Positions 61,401-64,000 of a stretch of DNA of 64,000 nt are shown one piece after another. Source of the stretch: Candidatus Binatia bacterium (GTDB taxonomy: Bacteria > Desulfobacterota > Binatia > UBA12015); NCBI GenBank assembly GCA_036563615.1, contig DATCMB010000023.1, forward strand, positions 124,001 to 188,000. Direction: 5' to 3'. Below the pieces are notes generated by a model. The model worked only from the letters and a program-made list of their open reading frames with translations. It ran no database searches and was not told the origin of the DNA. Positions within the stretch are counted from its first letter, which is position 1; each line of letters starts with the position of its first letter. A program made the translations under genes and the position numbers.

Positions 61401-61561
61401 GGCGAACTTTCATCTTGCGCGCGAGCGCGCCGGAAGCCACCGAGGGCAACGAGATCCTGCTCTGGCACGCGCCGTCGTCGCTCGGCGGGCTGCGCATCGG
61501 CGGTGAGGAGGTGCCGGGCCGCGCGCTCTGCTTCCGCACCTTCGGACGGGACGTGCTTTGA
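58460..61561 (+). CDS. Tandem glycosyltransferase: GT4 - linker - GT4 - beta-domain
   Basis: 1033-residue fusion. Domain 1 (residues 1-~400): MKIAQAIALYLPEFQGGATL, VVHAHSLQGLGVGVIEAARQ, VVLTMHDWWWLCPCLFRLSP and ESFSLVVREALIRGVPVVTS, a complete GT4 site with EX7E. A 100-residue Arg then Ala/Pro/Ser-rich linker follows (~400-500). Domain 2 (~501-867): RVLFLTGIDGAPLRYRVWHL, IPVVFSVDDLVFRPDAL, LGFLSGTDTHDRDLAAIAAP and KSEVKYLEAGAVQVPTVASA, paralogous to the preceding gene. A beta-domain (~887-1032) ends the protein. Probably adds two successive sugars to a surface glycan (inference). Confidence 0.87.
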   Translation: MKIAQAIALYLPEFQGGATLVCDRLSRALAARGHTVEIFSGRTTAAEPLGALKRDMVGPFLTWRVNLGGAFHPWSRENWDNPVASESFAEFLAATRPDVVHAHSLQGLGVGVIEAARQAGVPVVLTMHDWWWLCPCLFRLSPAGKICSPIVRPGGCTGIPDGVDLEERRARLFAVLEHVDQILTPSAYLRDSLIMNGLDARRIAVQENGTPRPGDAAPERRPRDPAAPLRAVFIGGAGNREKGLEVLLEAACALPEGIVVHAYAVREDEIAPYADRLNGRLVCHPPFAASTLDHVLADADVLVLPSLMRESFSLVVREALIRGVPVVTSDCGGPEEVVRDGENGLVVPSGVPAALTAALVRLRNEPGLLERLASAPCPQLATVEEQAADAERLYEHVVRRSRERRASETEVERDEFGARRLLRRLLALRSLLSLRPSQPQAAVQEAQEAHGAEHAKAAQEAPAASTPTPASDAAAPSRADAPAATRAASPRAPTPPRFGAGRRVLFLTGIDGAPLRYRVWHLAEQLANAGIESAALYHSDERALAAAREADLIVLFRAPYSVSVAAVVAEARRRRIPVVFSVDDLVFRPDALADAPALDHPRPEIVAGFKQSVEAYARSFAAADYFLGSTEELVRAATDAGAIAFLHRNGLGSALLACAENARATALATRIHAASNGSGPHPVRLGFLSGTDTHDRDLAAIAAPLARVLERMPHVSLVIGGPVRVPEVLERFGERIERWPFVAWSDLAERVARLDVNLAPLELPSVFNQAKSEVKYLEAGAVQVPTVASASDAFRIALHGGATGVLARDEHEWERALEDLIVRHELRATFGRSARRDVYRRYTPLVQENELRAILDEIAARGAWREGPAPSPIPMEAGGGSSVALEPPAARYDVYQLDAEYGGPLRPGREVEQAFVCRDDGLRRIDVLVGTYARRNQHKIVLEVFDEDGVVRGRREIAAAKLVDRSFVSVSLAEPAEDSAGRTFILRASAPEATEGNEILLWHAPSSLGGLRIGGEEVPGRALCFRTFGRDVL

Positions 61562-64000
61562 GCGTCCTGGTGATCAGCTGGGACCGGATCGGCGAGCGCA
61601 TGGCGGGCTCGGCGATCCGGACGCTCGAGATCGCGCGGGCGCTCGCCGCCGACGGCCTCGAGGTCACGCTCGCCGCGCCCGAAGGCAGCGAGCTCGGGGA
61701 CGGCGAGCGCCTGCGGCTCGCGACCTTCGCCGACCACCCGTCGCTCGCGCGCCTCACGCACGACGCGGACGTCGTCGTGGTGTCCGGGCGCGTCGAGCTC
61801 ATGACGGCGGTCAAGAAGCCGCTCGTCATCGACCTCTACGATCCGTTCGTCCTCTCGAACCTCGATTTTTGGGGTGACGACTTCAACCGCTCGCGCGGAC
61901 GCTCGCTGCTGTCGCTGCGCTGGCTGCAGCACCACCTCGCAAACGGCGACTTCTTCCTCTGCGCGAGCGAGCGGCAGCGCAGCTTCTGGCTCGGCATGCT
62001 CGCCGCCGCGGGCCGCATCAACCACGTCAATTACAAGGACGATCCCGAGCTGCGACGCCTGCTGGCGATCGTGCCGTTCGGCGTGCCGGACGCGCCGCCC
62101 GAGCCCGGCGAGCCCGTGGTCAAGGGCGTGCTGCCCGGCATCGGGCCGAACGATCGCGTCGTCACGTGGGCGGGCGGCATGTGGAACTGGGTCGATCCGC
62201 TGACCCTGCTGCGCGCGATCGCGCTGCTGCGCGAGCGCCGTCCGGACGTCAACGCGCTGATCCTCGGCACGCGGCACCCGAATCCCGAGATCGGCGAGAT
62301 GGAGATCGCGCGGCGCGCGCGCGAGCTCGCGTCCGAGCTCGGTCTCGATCAGGGCACGGTGACCTTCGTCGACTGGGTGCCGTACGCCGAGCGCCACCGC
62401 TGGCTGCTCGAGAGCGACGTCGGCGTGAGCCTGCACCGCTCGGGAGTCGAGTCGGAGTTCGCGTTCCGCACGCGCGTCCTCGACTACCTCTGGTGCACGG
62501 TGCCGATGGTGGTGACGGTCGGCGACGAGCTCGCGGCGCGGGTCGAGCGCGAAGATCTGGGACGGGTCGTGCAGCCCGACGACCCGCAGGCGGTCGCGGC
62601 GGCGATCGAGTCGCTGCTCGACGCGCCGGACGCCGCGGCGCGCCGCGCGCGTCTCGAGGCGGCGCGCGACTCGCTCGCCTGGTCGCGCGTCGTGGCGCCG
62701 CTGCGCGACTTCTGCCGCGCGCCGCGCTTCGCGCTCGATCGCCGCGGCGACGCCTGGTTCGCGTCCGGCAGCACGCGCGACGAGCTACCGCGCAAGGAGG
62801 AGGCCCTGATCGCCGAGGAGATGGTGACCGACGCGCGGACGATCTCGCCCGGGCTCGGTCCGGACTACGCGCCGCGCCAGCGCTTCACCGCGACCTACGA
62901 CGGCCTGTGCCAGATCGAGGTGCTGTTCTGGGTCGAGCCGCCGGTCGGCGACGCAAACGTCACCTTCGAGCTCTTCTGGGTGGCGGGCGAGGAGCGCACG
63001 CTCGCCGCGCGCGTGCTCGTCCCCGCGGCGCAGGTGCCGCACTGCGACTGGCAGCGCTTCGAGTTCCGTCCGCTCGCCGGCTCGCGCGGGCGCGAGCTCG
63101 AGTTCCGTTTGAGCTTGACGCAAGCCGCGCCGGTCGCGGGCGTCGAGCAGCAGCCGGCGACCGGCCGGGTGTGCGTGTGGCGCTGCGCGCCGCCGCCGGG
63201 CGAGCGTCTCGAAGGCGACGACGTCGCGTTCATCGCGCGCTACCTGGTCGGCGGCGTCGCGGAGGAGGTGCCGGTCGCGCCGGAGGACTTCCTGTTCTCG
63301 CACAACACGACGGTGCCGCTGGTCGACGGCACGGTCGCGCCGCCGCTCGAGCCGGCGGCGCCGGTCGCGGCCGCCGAGGCGAGCGTCGACGTCGCGCGCC
63401 TGCAGGCCGACCTCGCGCGCGTCACGGCGCAGGCCGCCGCCGCGCAGCAGAAGGCGGACGCGCTCGCGGCGGCGCTCGAGGGAGTCGTCCGCACGCAGGC
63501 GCAGCAGGCGGCGCGCGACGCGGTGCGGAGCGAGCTCCGGGGCGGCGGGCTCGTGCTCGCGGCGATCGAGAACCTGGCGCGTGGTTTGCTCGGCGTGGCG
63601 CGGCTCGCCAAGCGCGCCGCGGTGCTGCTCGTCCTCGCGCTGCTCGTGATCGCGAGCGTGCCGCTCGCGCTGGTGGTCGGGCTCGGCATCGCGCTCGTCG
63701 ATCTGCTCGCGCGTCTGCGCACGCCGCAGCCGACCGCGATCCCGGAGGACGCGCCGCGGCCGCGGCCCGACGGTCCGGTGTCGGTCGTCATCCCGACCTG
63801 GAACGGGCGCACGTTGCTCGACATGAGCCTGCCGCCGCTGCTCGAGGCGCTGCGCCGCCACGGACACCCGGACGACGAGATCATCGTCGTCGACAACGGC
63901 AGCGACGACGACACGATCGCGAGCCTCGAGCGCCGCGCGGCCGAGGCGCCGCAGCTGCGCTGGATCGCGCTGCCGACCAACGAGGGCTTCGGCGGCGCGA
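61558..64000 (+). CDS. GT4 - beta-domain - coiled coil - membrane - GT2 fusion, 3' end outside window
   Basis: At least 814 residues, open to the window edge. TTG start at 61558 overlaps the previous stop (TTGA); GTG 61570 is an alternative. Residues 1-~405 are a GT4 enzyme (SWDRIGERMAGSAIRTLEIA, VVTWAGGMWNWVDPLTLLRA, FAFRTRVLDYLWCTVPMVVT). Residues ~435-548 are the accessory beta-domain, ~602-658 an Ala/Gln coiled coil. Residues ~682-716 are a hydrophobic hairpin (AVLLVLALLVIASVPLALVV). From ~742 a GT2 domain begins: SVVIPTWNGRTLLDMSLPPL and IIVVDNGSDDDTI. Two unlike glycosyltransferases on one membrane-tethered chain. Confidence 0.82.
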   Translation, partial: MSVLVISWDRIGERMAGSAIRTLEIARALAADGLEVTLAAPEGSELGDGERLRLATFADHPSLARLTHDADVVVVSGRVELMTAVKKPLVIDLYDPFVLSNLDFWGDDFNRSRGRSLLSLRWLQHHLANGDFFLCASERQRSFWLGMLAAAGRINHVNYKDDPELRRLLAIVPFGVPDAPPEPGEPVVKGVLPGIGPNDRVVTWAGGMWNWVDPLTLLRAIALLRERRPDVNALILGTRHPNPEIGEMEIARRARELASELGLDQGTVTFVDWVPYAERHRWLLESDVGVSLHRSGVESEFAFRTRVLDYLWCTVPMVVTVGDELAARVEREDLGRVVQPDDPQAVAAAIESLLDAPDAAARRARLEAARDSLAWSRVVAPLRDFCRAPRFALDRRGDAWFASGSTRDELPRKEEALIAEEMVTDARTISPGLGPDYAPRQRFTATYDGLCQIEVLFWVEPPVGDANVTFELFWVAGEERTLAARVLVPAAQVPHCDWQRFEFRPLAGSRGRELEFRLSLTQAAPVAGVEQQPATGRVCVWRCAPPPGERLEGDDVAFIARYLVGGVAEEVPVAPEDFLFSHNTTVPLVDGTVAPPLEPAAPVAAAEASVDVARLQADLARVTAQAAAAQQKADALAAALEGVVRTQAQQAARDAVRSELRGGGLVLAAIENLARGLLGVARLAKRAAVLLVLALLVIASVPLALVVGLGIALVDLLARLRTPQPTAIPEDAPRPRPDGPVSVVIPTWNGRTLLDMSLPPLLEALRRHGHPDDEIIVVDNGSDDDTIASLERRAAEAPQLRWIALPTNEGFGGA

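Noticed and set aside
58130-61468. A 1112-codon open frame antisense to the tandem glycosyltransferase gene
   Set aside because: It is Arg/His/Ala/Asp-rich without domain patterns, a normal by-product of high-GC coding DNA on the other strand. The plus-strand frame has clear GT4 motifs throughout.

Overview
The window is very GC-rich throughout, with genes packed tightly on both strands and many 4-base start/stop overlaps (GTGA, ATGA, TTGA). The genes point to a Gram-negative, aerobic heterotroph: an RND efflux adaptor, many lipoproteins with a lipobox, an outer-membrane beta-barrel, superoxide dismutase, glycolate oxidase, a cytochrome P450 and paired acyl-CoA dehydrogenases. The gene style resembles high-GC deltaproteobacteria-like lineages (Myxococcota, Desulfobacterota or Binatota-type). 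That placement is an impression from protein families, not a result. I saw no rRNA, tRNA, CRISPR array, insertion sequence or phage gene, so this reads as ordinary chromosome.

Layout. 1-1.6 kb: a TetR-controlled RND adaptor operon with a perfect 28-bp palindromic operator. 1.7-4.9 kb: enoyl-CoA hydratase-like, Gfo/Idh/MocA oxidoreductase, YciI and an unknown beta-rich protein. 4.9-8.6 kb (minus): a GH84 lipoprotein, ArfB, a membrane metallophosphoesterase and an XRE regulator divergent from a PadR regulator. 9.4-12 kb: ApaG, a DUF35/thiolase-like pair and a molybdenum-carrier-like protein. 12.2-17.5 kb: a BtuF-like receptor, RidA, galactokinase, SOD, a Spy/CpxP-like protein and an EEP phosphatase. 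17.6-24 kb (minus): aconitase followed by an HTTM-like membrane pair, then an orphan lipoprotein and a DUF4864 protein. 24-29.3 kb (minus): glcD-glcE-[LuxR]-glcF, where the LuxR gene is split by a frameshift. 29.7-35.4 kb: two tiny genes ending at a strong hairpin, an MtfA-like peptidase, an SLT transglycosylase, a secreted protein, a DisA_N/DACNV-type putative diadenylate cyclase and a propeller-like lipoprotein.

35.3-46.3 kb is rich in lipid or isoprenoid catabolism: an operon of two acyl-CoA dehydrogenases, a nitronate-monooxygenase-like protein and a P450 (minus); an ATL DNA-repair protein; then a TetR, FAD oxidoreductase, thiolase and SDR (plus). Together with the DUF35/thiolase pair at 10 kb this looks like parts of a sterol or branched acyl-chain degradation programme (inference). 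46.3-55.2 kb holds assorted membrane, secreted and housekeeping proteins, including a GT-C glycosyltransferase, an RRM RNA-binding protein and a large secreted hydrolase.

55.3-64 kb is the most unusual part. A sulfatase-fold lipoprotein is followed by three translationally coupled, multi-domain glycosyltransferase genes: GT4+beta-domain, GT4+linker+GT4+beta-domain, and GT4+beta-domain+coiled coil+membrane hairpin+GT2. The last runs off the window. All carry a similar accessory beta-domain, and the block is probably part of a surface-glycan locus. A second window-wide oddity is degenerate tandem copies of the DNA around stop codons filling several intergenic spacers.
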